Shown one piece after another: positions 7,023 to 16,224 of a stretch of 64,000 bases of DNA. Under the pieces are notes generated by a model. That model saw only the letters and a list, made by a program, of their open reading frames with translations, did not search any database and was not told where the DNA came from. The position numbers and the translations under genes were made by a program. Source of the DNA: Flaviflagellibacter deserti (GTDB lineage: Bacteria > Pseudomonadota > Alphaproteobacteria > Rhizobiales > Methylopilaceae); contig NZ_JBHSJF010000005.1 of assembly GCF_042652085.1 (NCBI RefSeq), forward strand, positions 1 through 64,000. The letters run 5' to 3'. The stretch's first letter is position 1; every line of letters begins with the position of its first letter.

Positions 7023-8414
7023 TCATCGCACCATACAGCATCGCTTGTTGTCGAATTGCCAATCGGGGATCAGGTAGCGCATCGCCACGGCGTCGTCGCG
7101 GCCCCCCAGCCCGTGCTTCTTGTAGAGCTCGTGCGCGGCGTCGAGAGCGTCGAAGTCGATCTCGACGCCCAGTCCCGGGCGTTCCGGCACAGCCACCTTC
7201 CCGCCGACAATCCTGAATGGCTCCCTCGTCAGGCGCTGGCCTTCCTGCCATATCCAATGCGTGTCGATGGCAGTGATGTTCCCGGGAGCGGCGGCCGCGA
7301 CATGGGTGAACATGGCCAGCGAAATGTCGAAGTGGTTGTTCGAGTGCGAGCCCCAGGTCAAACCCCAGTCGCGGCACATCTGTGCGACGCGGACCGAGCC
7401 CTGCATCGTCCAGAAATGCGGATCCGCCAGGGGGATGTCGATCGCATGCAGTTGGATAGCGTGACCCATCTGACGCCAGTCGGTGGCGATCATGTTCGTG
7501 GCCGTCGGCAGCCCCGTGGCACGCCGGAATTCCGCCATCACCTCGCGGCCTGACAAGCCGTTTTCCGCGCCGCACGGATCTTCGGCATAAGCGAGGACGT
7601 TACGCAGATACCGGCCCGTTTCGATCGCCTCCGTCAGGGACCAGGCACCGTTCGGGTCCAGCGTGATACGTGCGTCGGGGAAGCGTCCGGCGAGCGCGAC
7701 GATGGCCTCCGCCTCATCCGGCGCCGCGAAGACGCCGCCCTTCAGCTTGAAATCGTTGAAACCGTAGCGCTCATAGGCGGCCTCCGCGAGCCGCACGACA
7801 GCTGCCGGCGTCAGCGCCTCCTCGTGCCGCAGCCGGAACCAGTCATTTCCGGCCTTCGGATCCTCGACATAGGGAAGATCGGTCTTCCGCCGGTCGCCGA
7901 GATAGAACAGGTAGCCGAGCATCTCGACCTCCGCGCGCTGCTGCCCTTCACCGAGAAGCGCGGCAACCGGAGCGCCGAGATGCTGGCCGAGGAGATCGAG
8001 AAGGGCGGCTTCGACCGCCGTCACGACATGGATGGTCGTGCGAAGATCGAATGTCTGAAGCCCCCTGCCCCCAGCGTCACGATCCGCGAACTGGCTGCGG
8101 ATCGCCTGGAGCACGGAGAGATAGCGCCCGATCGGCTGGCCGACGATCAATTCTCGCGAGTCCTCGAGTGTCGCGCGGATCGCTTCTCCGCCCGGCACCT
8201 CGCCGACGCCGGTATGTCCGGCGCTGTCCTGAACGAGGACGACATTGCGGGTGAAGAACGGGGCATGCGCGCCGCTCAGGTTCAGCAGCATGCTGTCGTG
8301 CCCGGCGACGGGCACGACCTTCATGGCGACGACCACCGGGGAACGCCAGGCCTCGCCAGTGCTGATCATCCTGTCGGTGTCCCGTGCTTCGTGTTCGGCG
8401 GCGCTCATCGTCAT
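7023..8414 (-). CDS. gudD: Glucarate dehydratase
   Basis: The enolase-superfamily enzyme dehydrates D-glucarate to 5-keto-4-deoxy-glucarate. The start at 8414 (MTMSAAEH) overlaps the stop of the upstream aldolase (ATGA). The frame stays open further upstream, but that region belongs to the aldolase. About 463 residues fit the usual GudD length. Key features are FNDFKLKGG (catalytic Lys-x-Lys), ITLDPNGAWS and AYAEDPCG (metal-ligand acids), ATNMIATDW, and the general base in WGSHSNNHFD. GudD and not galactarate dehydratase is indicated by the N-terminal capping segment and these motifs. Product flow is into GarL, encoded just upstream. Confidence 0.9.
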   Translation of the reverse strand: MTMSAAEHEARDTDRMISTGEAWRSPVVVAMKVVPVAGHDSMLLNLSGAHAPFFTRNVVLVQDSAGHTGVGEVPGGEAIRATLEDSRELIVGQPIGRYLSVLQAIRSQFADRDAGGRGLQTFDLRTTIHVVTAVEAALLDLLGQHLGAPVAALLGEGQQRAEVEMLGYLFYLGDRRKTDLPYVEDPKAGNDWFRLRHEEALTPAAVVRLAEAAYERYGFNDFKLKGGVFAAPDEAEAIVALAGRFPDARITLDPNGAWSLTEAIETGRYLRNVLAYAEDPCGAENGLSGREVMAEFRRATGLPTATNMIATDWRQMGHAIQLHAIDIPLADPHFWTMQGSVRVAQMCRDWGLTWGSHSNNHFDISLAMFTHVAAAAPGNITAIDTHWIWQEGQRLTREPFRIVGGKVAVPERPGLGVEIDFDALDAAHELYKKHGLGGRDDAVAMRYLIPDWQFDNKRCCMVR

Positions 8415-9181
8415 CCCTTGAACTTCTTGGCGAGTGCCTCGGCGCCCCGGGCCAGGATCGCGGTGTCTAGGCCGACGGCGGTGTAGACGCAGCCGGCCGC
8501 GATATAGCGGCGTGCGAGCGTCTCGTCGGTCGTCAAAATGCCCGCCCGGTTGCCGGCGGCGACGATCCGCCTGATCGACTTCTCGATGAGCTCGACGATC
8601 TCCGGATGCCCCTGATTTCCGAGGTGGCCCAGCGCGGCCGACAGATCGCCGGGTCCAATGAAAACGCCGTCGATACCCGGCACCGCCGCAATCTCTTCGA
8701 GATTCTCGAGGGCAAGCCCGCTCTCGAGCTGCACGAGAATGCAAATCTCCTCGTGCGCCTTCTTGTGATAGCCCGGAATGCGCCCGAACCGCGAGGACCG
8801 GGATACGCCCGCGAATCCGCGGACGCCGTCTGGCGGGAACCGGGTATACGAGACGGCGGCGCGCGCTTCTTCTGCGGTTTCTACCATCGGAATTAGGAAG
8901 CTCTGCACGCCGGCGTCGAGATATCGCTTGATCTCGATCTTGTCGTTGAACGGCACCCGGACGATCGGATGGGTGGCATGCTCCATCATTGCCTGCAGCT
9001 GGCCGATCACGGTTCGCACGTCGTTCGGCGCGTGCTCGGCGTCGATCAGCAGCCAGTCGAACCCGGCTCCCGCCAATACTTCGGTCGTGATGTTGCCGGC
9101 GAGGCTGCTCCAGAGCCCGATCTGCTGCTGGCCCGCCATGATCGCACGCTTGAACGGGTTAATCGGCAGATCCACGGGCAC
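8411..9181 (-). CDS. garL: 5-keto-4-deoxy-D-glucarate aldolase (HpcH/HpaI family)
   Basis: This 256-residue class II aldolase of the HpcH/HpaI family cleaves 5-keto-4-deoxyglucarate to pyruvate and tartronate semialdehyde. Family motifs are GLWSSLAGNITTEVLAGAGF at the N terminus, LLIDAEHAPND (catalytic His), ILVQLESGLALENL (metal Glu) and GVFIGPGDLSAALG (metal Asp). The close HpaI enzyme uses the same motifs, so the substrate is assigned from context: a glucarate dehydratase is translationally coupled downstream and an aldarate-like transporter lies upstream. It is 36 nt from tctA. Confidence 0.85.
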   Translation of the reverse strand: MPVDLPINPFKRAIMAGQQQIGLWSSLAGNITTEVLAGAGFDWLLIDAEHAPNDVRTVIGQLQAMMEHATHPIVRVPFNDKIEIKRYLDAGVQSFLIPMVETAEEARAAVSYTRFPPDGVRGFAGVSRSSRFGRIPGYHKKAHEEICILVQLESGLALENLEEIAAVPGIDGVFIGPGDLSAALGHLGNQGHPEIVELIEKSIRRIVAAGNRAGILTTDETLARRYIAAGCVYTAVGLDTAILARGAEALAKKFKG

Positions 9182-9217
9182 ATCCTTTTCTGATGACGGA
9201 AGCGGCGTCGAGCGAGG

Positions 9218-10714
9218 TCATTCCTGGAATGCCTCCTCGCGCTTCTTGACGATGAACGGGGCGAAGACGGTCGCGAGCAGAAGGGCCGCGACGACGAGCA
9301 TTGCGAGGCTGATGGGCCGCGTGACGAAGACCGCCGGATCGCCGGCGGACAGGAGCAGCGTCCGTCGCAGATATTCCTCCATCATCGGCCCGAGGATGAA
9401 GCCGAGAAGGAGCGGCGCCGGTTCGCAGTCGAACTTGCGGAGCAAATAGCCGAGCGCCCCGAACAGGGCCATCAGATAGATGTCGAATTCCGCATTGTTC
9501 AGGCTGAACACGCCGATCGAGCAGAAGACCAGGATCGTCGGATAGAGCAGATTGTAGGGAAGCGACACCATCTTCACCCACAGCCCGATCAGCGGCAGGT
9601 TGAGGACGAGCAACATCACGTTGCCGATCCACATCGAGATGATGACGCCCCAGAATAGAGCGGGCTGCTCGTTCATCACCGACGGCCCCGGCTGGATGCC
9701 ATGGACGATGAGAGCGCCGATCATCAGTGCCATGACCGGGTTCGAGGGGATGCCGAGCGTCAGCATCGGGATGAAGGACGTCTGGGCGCCGGCATTGTTC
9801 GCGGATTCCGGACCCGCCACGCCGGCGAGCGCGCCATGGCCGAAGTCCTGCGGCCGGTTGGAAAGCTTCTTCTCCAGTGCGTAGGACGCGAACGAAGACA
9901 GCATCGCGCCACCCCCGGGCAGGATCCCAAGCAACGAGCCGAGTGCCGTTCCCCGCATCACCGGACCGAACATTTCCCGGAGATCGGCCAGGCTCGGCAT
10001 CAGATCGGTGATCTTCTTGGCGAGCAGCGTCCGCTCGGAGCTGCGATCGAGATTGGCGATGATCTCGCCTATGCCGAACAGCCCCATGGCCACGACGACG
10101 AAGTTGATGCCATCGGTCAGCTGCGGGAATTCGAACGTATATCGTGAGGCGCCAGAATTGACGTCGATACCGACGAGGCCGAGCAGAAGCCCGACACCGA
10201 TCATTCCGAAGGCGTGAAGCAGCGAGCCGTGCGCCAGCACCACCGACGCGACAAGGCCGAGGACGATCAGCGAGAAATATTCCGGCGGCCCGAACTCCAG
10301 CGCCATGTCGGCCAGTGGCGGCGCGAACAGCGCGATCAGGAGGGTCGCGATCGTGCCAGCGACGAACGAGCCGATGGCGGCGGTGGCCAGCGCCTTCCCC
10401 GCCTGCCCCTTGCGGGCGAGTTGATAACCGTCGATCGCGGTGACGACGGACGCGGATTCGCCCGGCAGATTGACGAGAATCGCGGTGGTCGAGCCGCCAT
10501 ATTGCGCGCCGTAATAGATGCCGGCGAGCATGATCAGCGCGGTCTCGGGCTCGAGACCGAACGTGATCGGCAGCAGCATGGATATCGTCGCGACCGGGCC
10601 GAGGCCGGGCAGCACGCCGATTGCGGTGCCCAGGAACACACCGATCAGGCAATAGAGGATGTTCCAGGCGCTGAAGGCCGTGGCGAGACCGATCTCGACA
10701 TTCGAGAAATCCAT
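9218..10714 (-). CDS. tctA: Tripartite tricarboxylate transporter, large permease TctA
   Basis: This roughly 498-residue, multi-helix integral membrane protein has TctA signatures: GTAIGVLPGLGPVATISMLLP near the N terminus, GIYYGAQYGGSTTAILVNLP (the conserved GG-S/T-TAIL motif), and the mirrored second-half motif GILPGGGAMLSSFASYALEK. I chose the ATG at 10714 (MDFSNVEIG), which follows the tctB stop by one nucleotide. With TctB and the periplasmic TctC it would import a carboxylate. Its position in front of garL and gudD points to D-glucarate or a similar aldarate, not citrate. Confidence 0.9.
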   Translation of the reverse strand: MDFSNVEIGLATAFSAWNILYCLIGVFLGTAIGVLPGLGPVATISMLLPITFGLEPETALIMLAGIYYGAQYGGSTTAILVNLPGESASVVTAIDGYQLARKGQAGKALATAAIGSFVAGTIATLLIALFAPPLADMALEFGPPEYFSLIVLGLVASVVLAHGSLLHAFGMIGVGLLLGLVGIDVNSGASRYTFEFPQLTDGINFVVVAMGLFGIGEIIANLDRSSERTLLAKKITDLMPSLADLREMFGPVMRGTALGSLLGILPGGGAMLSSFASYALEKKLSNRPQDFGHGALAGVAGPESANNAGAQTSFIPMLTLGIPSNPVMALMIGALIVHGIQPGPSVMNEQPALFWGVIISMWIGNVMLLVLNLPLIGLWVKMVSLPYNLLYPTILVFCSIGVFSLNNAEFDIYLMALFGALGYLLRKFDCEPAPLLLGFILGPMMEEYLRRTLLLSAGDPAVFVTRPISLAMLVVAALLLATVFAPFIVKKREEAFQE

Positions 10715-10715
10715 G

Positions 10716-11180
10716 TCAGGCCCCGAGCCACGTGCCAAAGAGCGGAATGGGAAGTCCGAGCCCCTTGACGAACACGATCGCGCAGAATGCGATGAGGAAG
10801 GCGGCGCAGGCAGAGCCGACGACCGAGAGCCGCGCGTCGTTTCGGGCCAATGCAGCGATGGCGATCAAAAGCGCCAGATCGACAACAAGGCCGAGCCTGC
10901 TCAGCATCAGCGCGAACACGACGATCGAGGCCGAGATCAGAAGCAGCGGTCGCCAATGGACGCGATCGACCGGATCTCCTTCGGTCAGGAACGAGCGCAG
11001 AACCGCCGTCAGTCCGAGAAGAACGAGGCCGGAACCGATCAGGGAGGGGAAATAGCCAGGCCCCATTCGGCCCGCGGTGCCCATCGGATAGTCGCGGGCG
11101 ATGAAGACCGCCGCCGCGCCCAGACCGACATAAAAGAGCCCTACCGCGATATCCTTTGGGCTTCTGATGGAAAACGACAT
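10716..11180 (-). CDS. tctB: Tripartite tricarboxylate transporter, small permease TctB
   Basis: The 154-residue protein has about four membrane spans and the TctB pattern: an N-terminal span (IAVGLFYVGLGAAAVFIARDYP), the conserved short loop GTAGRMGPGYFPSLIG, then further helices including LLLISASIVVFALML. The M-G-P-G-Y-F-P motif is diagnostic. It lies between tctC and tctA; a GC-rich stem-loop precedes it, so it is probably made at a lower level than TctC. Confidence 0.88.
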   Translation of the reverse strand: MSFSIRSPKDIAVGLFYVGLGAAAVFIARDYPMGTAGRMGPGYFPSLIGSGLVLLGLTAVLRSFLTEGDPVDRVHWRPLLLISASIVVFALMLSRLGLVVDLALLIAIAALARNDARLSVVGSACAAFLIAFCAIVFVKGLGLPIPLFGTWLGA

Positions 11181-11203
11181 GGGTTCGCCTGATCAGTGAA
11201 ATG

Positions 11204-11228
11204 GCGGCGGCGGTCGGGCCGCCGCCGC
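11204..11228 (-). terminator. Intercistronic stem-loop between tctC and tctB
   Basis: GCGGCGGCGG (11204-11213) pairs perfectly with CCGCCGCCGC (11219-11228) around a five-base loop. There is no U-tract, so it is more likely an RNA-stabilising or attenuating hairpin that favours the upstream binding-protein message than a full terminator. Confidence 0.5.
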
Positions 11229-11235
11229 AACCGCC

Positions 11236-12198
11236 TTATTCGGCGGTGATGTTTCCGTCGGCGATAACCTGCTTCCAGCGAGCGAGCTCGTCGCCGAGGA
11301 ACTTGGCGAACTCCTCGTTCGAGTTCGCGACGACCTCGAAGCCGAGCTCGTTAAACTTGGTCTTCACGTCCGGGCTGTTCAGAGCGCCGACGGCTGCCTC
11401 ATTGACCTTGGCCCTCACGTCGGCTGGCAAGCCCTTGGGAGCGGCCGCGCCCTGCCAGGAATAGACGACGACCTCCTTGAATCCAGCTTCGCCGAGAGTC
11501 GGCAGATCGGGCATGAGCGGAACGCGCGCTTCACTGCTGACGGCAAGCGCCTTCAGCTTCCCGGCCTTCACGTGGTTGATGATGGCGCCGAGATTCTGGA
11601 ACGAGACGTTCACGTGGCCGCCGATCAGATCGGCGATCGCCGGCGCGCCACCTTTATAGGGAATGTGGACACCGTTGGTACCGGTCCTCTGCATGAATAG
11701 GGCCGCGGTCAGGTGGTCCGACGAGCCCGACCCCGACGACGCGAACGAGACCTTGCCGGGATTCTTCTTCATGTACTCGACGAGTTCGCCAACCGAGTTC
11801 ACCGGGAAGTTCGGATTGGCAACGAGGACGTTCGGCGTGCGCACCGCGACCGTGATCAGATCGAAGTCCTTCTGGGGATCATATTTCAGCCCCTTCTGCA
11901 GAAAGGGATTGACCGCATAGGTGCCGATCGAAGCCACCATCAATGTGTAGCCGTCCGGTTTCGCCTGCGCGACGCCGGTGGCACCGACCGCCCCCGTGGC
12001 GCCGGGCTTGTTGTCGATGACGACCGGCTGCCCGAGAAGCTCCTGCATCTTCCCGCCCATCAGGCGGGCGGTCGTGTCGGTCGCACCGCCGGCGGGGAAC
12101 GGCACGACGATGGTAACGGGGCGGTCCGGATAAGCAGCGGCGGGACCAATGCTAAGCACGGCGACGCCTACCAGCGCCGCGATCTTCGCGAGCTTCAT
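11236..12198 (-). CDS. tctC: TctC-like (Bug family) periplasmic substrate-binding protein
   Basis: The start at 12198 (MKLAKIAALVG) is preceded by GGGAGGA and begins a clean signal peptide ending in AAA-YPDRPV. The roughly 320-residue mature protein is a typical Bug/TctC receptor: YPDRPVTIVVPFPAGGATD at the N terminus (first binding loop), KPGATGAVGA and LMVASIGTYAVNP (second loop). It is the first gene of the module tctC-tctB-tctA-garL-gudD-gntR, so it probably captures glucarate in the periplasm. The Bug family is very large and ligand assignment rests on context only. Confidence 0.88.
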   Translation of the reverse strand: MKLAKIAALVGVAVLSIGPAAAYPDRPVTIVVPFPAGGATDTTARLMGGKMQELLGQPVVIDNKPGATGAVGATGVAQAKPDGYTLMVASIGTYAVNPFLQKGLKYDPQKDFDLITVAVRTPNVLVANPNFPVNSVGELVEYMKKNPGKVSFASSGSGSSDHLTAALFMQRTGTNGVHIPYKGGAPAIADLIGGHVNVSFQNLGAIINHVKAGKLKALAVSSEARVPLMPDLPTLGEAGFKEVVVYSWQGAAAPKGLPADVRAKVNEAAVGALNSPDVKTKFNELGFEVVANSNEEFAKFLGDELARWKQVIADGNITAE

Positions 12199-12442
12199 AG
12201 TTCCTCCCAAAGTGCACCGTTAATCGGTGTCTAGCCGCAGACTTATCATGATGTCAGTTGTCATACAAATTCCGGTAGCGACGGCACCGCCACAATACGC
12301 CCCAGGCTCGCCCAACTGATCCAAGTCTCGCCTCGAAGCGTGCAAGCGCTCGCCCATTTCGTCCCGCACTAAAGCATCGCCTCGGGGGCGGGGCGCGGAC
12401 CGCTGGGTCCGCCAATGAGAAGCGAAGCGGATTTTCTTCATT

Positions 12443-12934
12443 TTGATCAAGAAGACCCTATCGCGAGCGGCGACGCTGCTTGCCTGTGCCGTTTTTTCCT
12501 TTCCCTCCTTTGCCAAGGGGGCGCCGACCGAACCCAGGATGAACGAGCTTACCTGCCTCGCCACGGCGATCTACTTCGAGGCGCGGGGCGAGCCGAAGGC
12601 CGGACGTCTTGTCGTCGGGCAGGTCATCCTCAACCGTGTCGCCCATGAGCGTTACCCGTCTAGCGTCTGCGGCGTCGTTTATCAGAACGCCAACCGCAGA
12701 AATGCCTGCCAGTTCTCGTTCGCCTGCGACAACATCCCGGACAATATCTCGGATCCGGCCGTCTTTGCCGAGATCAAGATGGAAGCCGGCCTGCTGTTGA
12801 GCTGCACGGCTGACTGCCCGGCGAGTGAAATGTCGACGTCAACGCATTATCACGCGGTATCCGCCAGCCCGGATTGGTCTACGAAGCTTCGAAAAATCGG
12901 GCGCCTGGGCCGTCACGTCTTTTACGAGACGTAG
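12443..12934 (+). CDS. Exported cell-wall hydrolase (SleB/Hydrolase_2 family)
   Basis: A TTG start at 12443 gives a signal peptide (KKTLSRAATLLACAVFSFPSFA). The mature roughly 135-residue domain has the Hydrolase_2 motifs LTCLATAIYFEARGEP (catalytic Glu), GQVILNRV, YPSSVCGVVYQ, CQFSFACD and THYHAVSASPDW. Such proteins are lytic transglycosylase-like enzymes that cut peptidoglycan; in non-sporulating alphaproteobacteria they act in wall remodelling. Six cysteines suggest periplasmic disulfides. It is a single gene, convergent with the following oxidoreductase gene. Confidence 0.85.
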   Translation: MIKKTLSRAATLLACAVFSFPSFAKGAPTEPRMNELTCLATAIYFEARGEPKAGRLVVGQVILNRVAHERYPSSVCGVVYQNANRRNACQFSFACDNIPDNISDPAVFAEIKMEAGLLLSCTADCPASEMSTSTHYHAVSASPDWSTKLRKIGRLGRHVFYET

Positions 12935-12983
12935 CCGAAGATGAGCGCTTCCCTTTGGGCGGCGATAGAATCGACCAGAGCGT

Positions 12984-14051
12984 TCACCGCCACGAAGCGC
13001 GCTCCTCGGCGTTGAGCGGCAAACCTACGGCGACGCCCTTGCGCGCGGATTCGAAACCGGCCTCGATTACGCTCATTACGGCCAGCGCCTCGATTGGACG
13101 CACGGGGTTGGGTGCGGCATTGCGCAGGGTATCAGCGACGCCCCGATAGAATTGCCGCTGGTCGCCGGCGGTCGCGGGAAGGGAACTGTTGCCGCCGTCA
13201 CCATCGAAGAGAAGAAGATCGTCCAGATCCTCGCCCCAGCCAGCGTCCCCAGGGATCATCCCGGCACGAAGCTGGTTTTCCTGCCGATCGGCGCACCGTT
13301 TGACGAGCGAACCCTCGGTCCCGTGAACGACAAATCGGGGCGTGCCGCCGGCCACCAGCATGCTGCCGCGCAGGATGACGCGACGATCGGCATAGTGCAG
13401 CACGACATGAAACCAATCGTCCGCCCGCCCGCCGTTGCGCAATGTGCCCAGATCGGCGAAGAGGCGATCGGGCAGGCCGAACAGCTGAAGCGCCTGGTCG
13501 ATCAGATGGGGCCCGAGATCGAACCAGAGGCCGGCGCCCGGCCCGCCACGTTCCCGCCAGCGATCCTGAACGACGGGACGGAAGCGCTCAATTCCCGACT
13601 CGAAATGGACGACGCGTCCGATCTGGTCGGCCTCAATGGCCTGCCTGACGCTCAGATAGTCGCTGTCCCAGCGTCGGTTGTGGAACACGCTCAGCATCAA
13701 TCGCAGGCTGTCAGCCATCCCGATCAGCTCGCGCGCTTCATTCATATCGAGCGTGAAGGGCTTGTCGATAACGACATGCTTGCCCGCCGCGAGCGCCGCT
13801 TTCGCCAGCGGCGCATGGGTAGCGTTCGGCGTCGCGATCACGACGCAATCGATATCCTCCGCCGCAATCAGCGTGTCCGGCGTCGGGTAAACCGAAACAT
13901 CCGGGATGTCGGCCTTTACTCGATCCGGGTTACCCGAGGCGACCGCAGACAATGCTAGGCCGTTCACCGCTCGAATCAGCGGCGCGTGGAAGGTCCTTCC
14001 GGCGAAACCATATCCCAGCAATCCTACCCGGACCGGATCCACATGCGTCAT
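12984..14051 (-). CDS. Gfo/Idh/MocA-family NAD(P)-dependent oxidoreductase
   Basis: The 355-residue enzyme has an N-terminal Rossmann domain (VGLLGYGFAGRTFHAPLI, residues about 9-26), the family motif VVIATPNATH followed by HVVIDKPFTL (the catalytic Lys of the EKP/DKP motif), and a C-terminal beta-sheet domain with GAGLWFDLGPHLIDQAL containing the catalytic Asp and His. It resembles the YdgJ/YhhX branch that oxidises inositols or sugars. The substrate is not deducible here. The neighbours (cell-wall hydrolase, tRNA) give no functional clue. Confidence 0.85.
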   Translation of the reverse strand: MTHVDPVRVGLLGYGFAGRTFHAPLIRAVNGLALSAVASGNPDRVKADIPDVSVYPTPDTLIAAEDIDCVVIATPNATHAPLAKAALAAGKHVVIDKPFTLDMNEARELIGMADSLRLMLSVFHNRRWDSDYLSVRQAIEADQIGRVVHFESGIERFRPVVQDRWRERGGPGAGLWFDLGPHLIDQALQLFGLPDRLFADLGTLRNGGRADDWFHVVLHYADRRVILRGSMLVAGGTPRFVVHGTEGSLVKRCADRQENQLRAGMIPGDAGWGEDLDDLLLFDGDGGNSSLPATAGDQRQFYRGVADTLRNAAPNPVRPIEALAVMSVIEAGFESARKGVAVGLPLNAEERASWR

Positions 14052-14159
14052 TCGACACCTCGACTTCGGTGGCCGATGCCGATAGTGCGCCCGATCTATT
14101 TCCCCATGGCATCACAGGAAACAGGCTTTGGGGCCTTAGGCGCTCTTGATGGGTTTTGC

Positions 14160-14234
<75 letters not shown>

Positions 14235-14335
14235 GAAGGGCGCGCGTGATCGCGAACGCGGCGCGTTACTGCCATAGGCGATGCCTCGAAGCAACCGCGC
14301 TTGCGAATGGCGCACAGACGCTGTTTGGTCGCGGC

Positions 14336-14485
14336 ATGACCAAACCGCCTCCCTCTCCTTCCGAAGACAAGGCAGCGCGCGCCGAGCGGCTGGCGGCGGC
14401 GCTCCGGGAAAATCTCAAGCGCCGCAAGGCGCAGGCCCGCGCCCGGCGCGCCGAAGCCGCGCCGAAGCCGGCGAAGGACGACTGA
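14336..14485 (+). CDS. Small basic conserved protein
   Basis: An open frame of 49 codons starting MTKPPPSPSEDKAARAERL continues with a strongly helical, Arg/Lys/Ala-rich segment (AAALRENLKRRKAQARARR). Similar short proteins with the ARAERLAAALR-x-NL-x-RRK pattern are, as far as I recall, widespread in Rhizobiales and unannotated. The charged amphipathic helix suggests nucleic-acid or membrane-surface binding, but nothing firm can be said. The frame is open upstream through the tRNA; I take the ATG that begins the conserved-looking part. Confidence 0.6.
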   Translation: MTKPPPSPSEDKAARAERLAAALRENLKRRKAQARARRAEAAPKPAKDD

Positions 14486-14618
14486 TCGGCGTCCGCCATT
14501 CCGAGCCGGCGGCCCGGAGCGGCTTCGCCCGCATGCTAGGAATACGGGCTTATCCGGTTTGCGCCATATCGCCGATGTCGATAAGTTGAGGTTGTCTGGT
14601 CATCCAACGGTGGTTGCG

Positions 14619-16211
14619 ATGTCCGAGGAGTTTTCGTCACATCCGCATGGCCCGCAGCGCCGGCTCGCAGCGATCCTGGCAGCTGATATCGTCGGCTACA
14701 GCCAGATGATGGGCCGCGACGAGGAAGGCACGGTCCTGCGGCTGAAGCAGATCCGGCGCGAACTCGTCGATCCCACGCTGACAGAGCATTCCGGACGGCT
14801 GATCAAGAACACCGGCGACGGCTTCCTGGCGATGTTCGACAGCCCGCTCGAGGCGGTGCGCTGCGCCATCGTCATCCAGCAATCGCTGGCGGCGAAAAAC
14901 ACCGGCCTGCTGCGGGACTACTGGATGCAGTACCGGATCGGCGTCAATCTCGGCGATGTGATCGTGGAGCCGGACGACATCTTCGGCGACGGCGTCAACA
15001 TCGCCGCCCGGCTGGAAGCGCTCGCGACACCTGGCGGGGTCTACATTTCGGGCGGGGTCTACGAGCAGATCAAGAACAAGCTCGTCTGCGGCTATCAATC
15101 GCTCGGCGACGAGAAACTGAAGAACATCACCGATCCGGTCCGCGTCTATCGGGTGCTGCCGGATCCCGCCGCCGTCACCAGCGCGACGACGCGACGGCGC
15201 TGGGGGTCGCTGGCCTGGAGCGCGATCCCGGCCGCTCTCGCGCTGGGCGCTGCGGGGATCTACGCCACCGCCTACTGGCCGGCCGAACGCCCGATCCTCG
15301 CCTCGACCGACCGGTTGCCCCCTGCCGCGCCCGCCCCCTCGGCTGCGGTGGTCGGCGAACCGCAGAACCCGTCTCCCCCGCCGCCCCCGAGCGATTCCGC
15401 CGCGGCCACTCCTCCCGGCGTCCCGGCGTCCGCCAGGCCGGAAACCCCTGGCCCCGCTGACAAGGTGGCGCTCGTCAGTCCCAGCCTCCCCGCGGTGCGG
15501 ATGATCGAGACGCCCTCGGGCTTCCGCGATTGCGAAACCTGCCCGGAAATGATCCGCATTCCCGGCGGTTCGTTTCGCATGGGTAGCGACGAGGATCCCT
15601 CGGAACAGCCGATCCGCACCGTTACCATCGCGCCCTTCGCCATCGGCCTGGCGCCGATCTCCGTCGGCGAATGGAACCGCTGCGCGGCGGCCGGGGCCTG
15701 CAGCGTGAGACTCGACGGAGCCGACTCCGCACCGGCCCGTAATCTGAGCTGGCTCGACGCCAGGGAATATGTCGACTGGCTGGCGAAAACGACCGGCCAG
15801 CCCTACCGCCTGCCGAGCGAAGCGGAATGGGAATATGCGGCGCGGGCGGGCACCTCGACCCGTTTCTGGTGGGGCCAGGCGGTCGAACCGGGCAAAGCCA
15901 ATTGCAAGGATTGCGGTGGCGCGCAGGACCCGAAGACGCCGATGCCGGTGGCGAGTTTCGCCCGCAATCCCTTCGGCGGAGCCGATTTCGGTGGCGGCGT
16001 CGCGCAATGGGTCGCCGATTGCTGGCTGCCCAATTACCGCGACGCGCCTTCCGACGGGTCTCCTCGAGTGATCGAGAACTGCCGCGAGAACGTCCTGCGG
16101 GGCGGTTCCTGGCGCAGCAACGCGGCCGCGGTGAGACCGGCAAGCCGCACGCGCTACGACACGGGCGTTCGTTATCCGGCACATGGAGTGAGGGTAGCCC
16201 GCTCACTCTAA
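14619..16211 (+). CDS. Class III adenylate cyclase fused to a formylglycine-generating-enzyme-like domain
   Basis: Residues about 10-180 are a class III nucleotide cyclase: AAILAADIVGYSQMMGRDEE carries the first metal Asp, KNTGDGFLAMF the second, and VNIAARLEALA the Asn/Arg pair that stabilises the transition state. One membrane span follows (WSAIPAALALGAAGIYATAYW, about 210-230), then a Pro/Ala-rich linker. The C-terminal 230 residues are an FGE/sulfatase-modifying (SUMF1) fold: MIRIPGGSFRMGSDED, PYRLPSEAEWEYAARAGT and ENVLRGGSW. The cyclase would be cytoplasmic and the FGE-like domain periplasmic, so the latter may sense or bind rather than catalyse. The stop is 13 nt before the next gene. 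Confidence 0.8.
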   Translation: MSEEFSSHPHGPQRRLAAILAADIVGYSQMMGRDEEGTVLRLKQIRRELVDPTLTEHSGRLIKNTGDGFLAMFDSPLEAVRCAIVIQQSLAAKNTGLLRDYWMQYRIGVNLGDVIVEPDDIFGDGVNIAARLEALATPGGVYISGGVYEQIKNKLVCGYQSLGDEKLKNITDPVRVYRVLPDPAAVTSATTRRRWGSLAWSAIPAALALGAAGIYATAYWPAERPILASTDRLPPAAPAPSAAVVGEPQNPSPPPPPSDSAAATPPGVPASARPETPGPADKVALVSPSLPAVRMIETPSGFRDCETCPEMIRIPGGSFRMGSDEDPSEQPIRTVTIAPFAIGLAPISVGEWNRCAAAGACSVRLDGADSAPARNLSWLDAREYVDWLAKTTGQPYRLPSEAEWEYAARAGTSTRFWWGQAVEPGKANCKDCGGAQDPKTPMPVASFARNPFGGADFGGGVAQWVADCWLPNYRDAPSDGSPRVIENCRENVLRGGSWRSNAAAVRPASRTRYDTGVRYPAHGVRVARSL

Positions 16212-16224
16212 AAAGGAGGATTCT

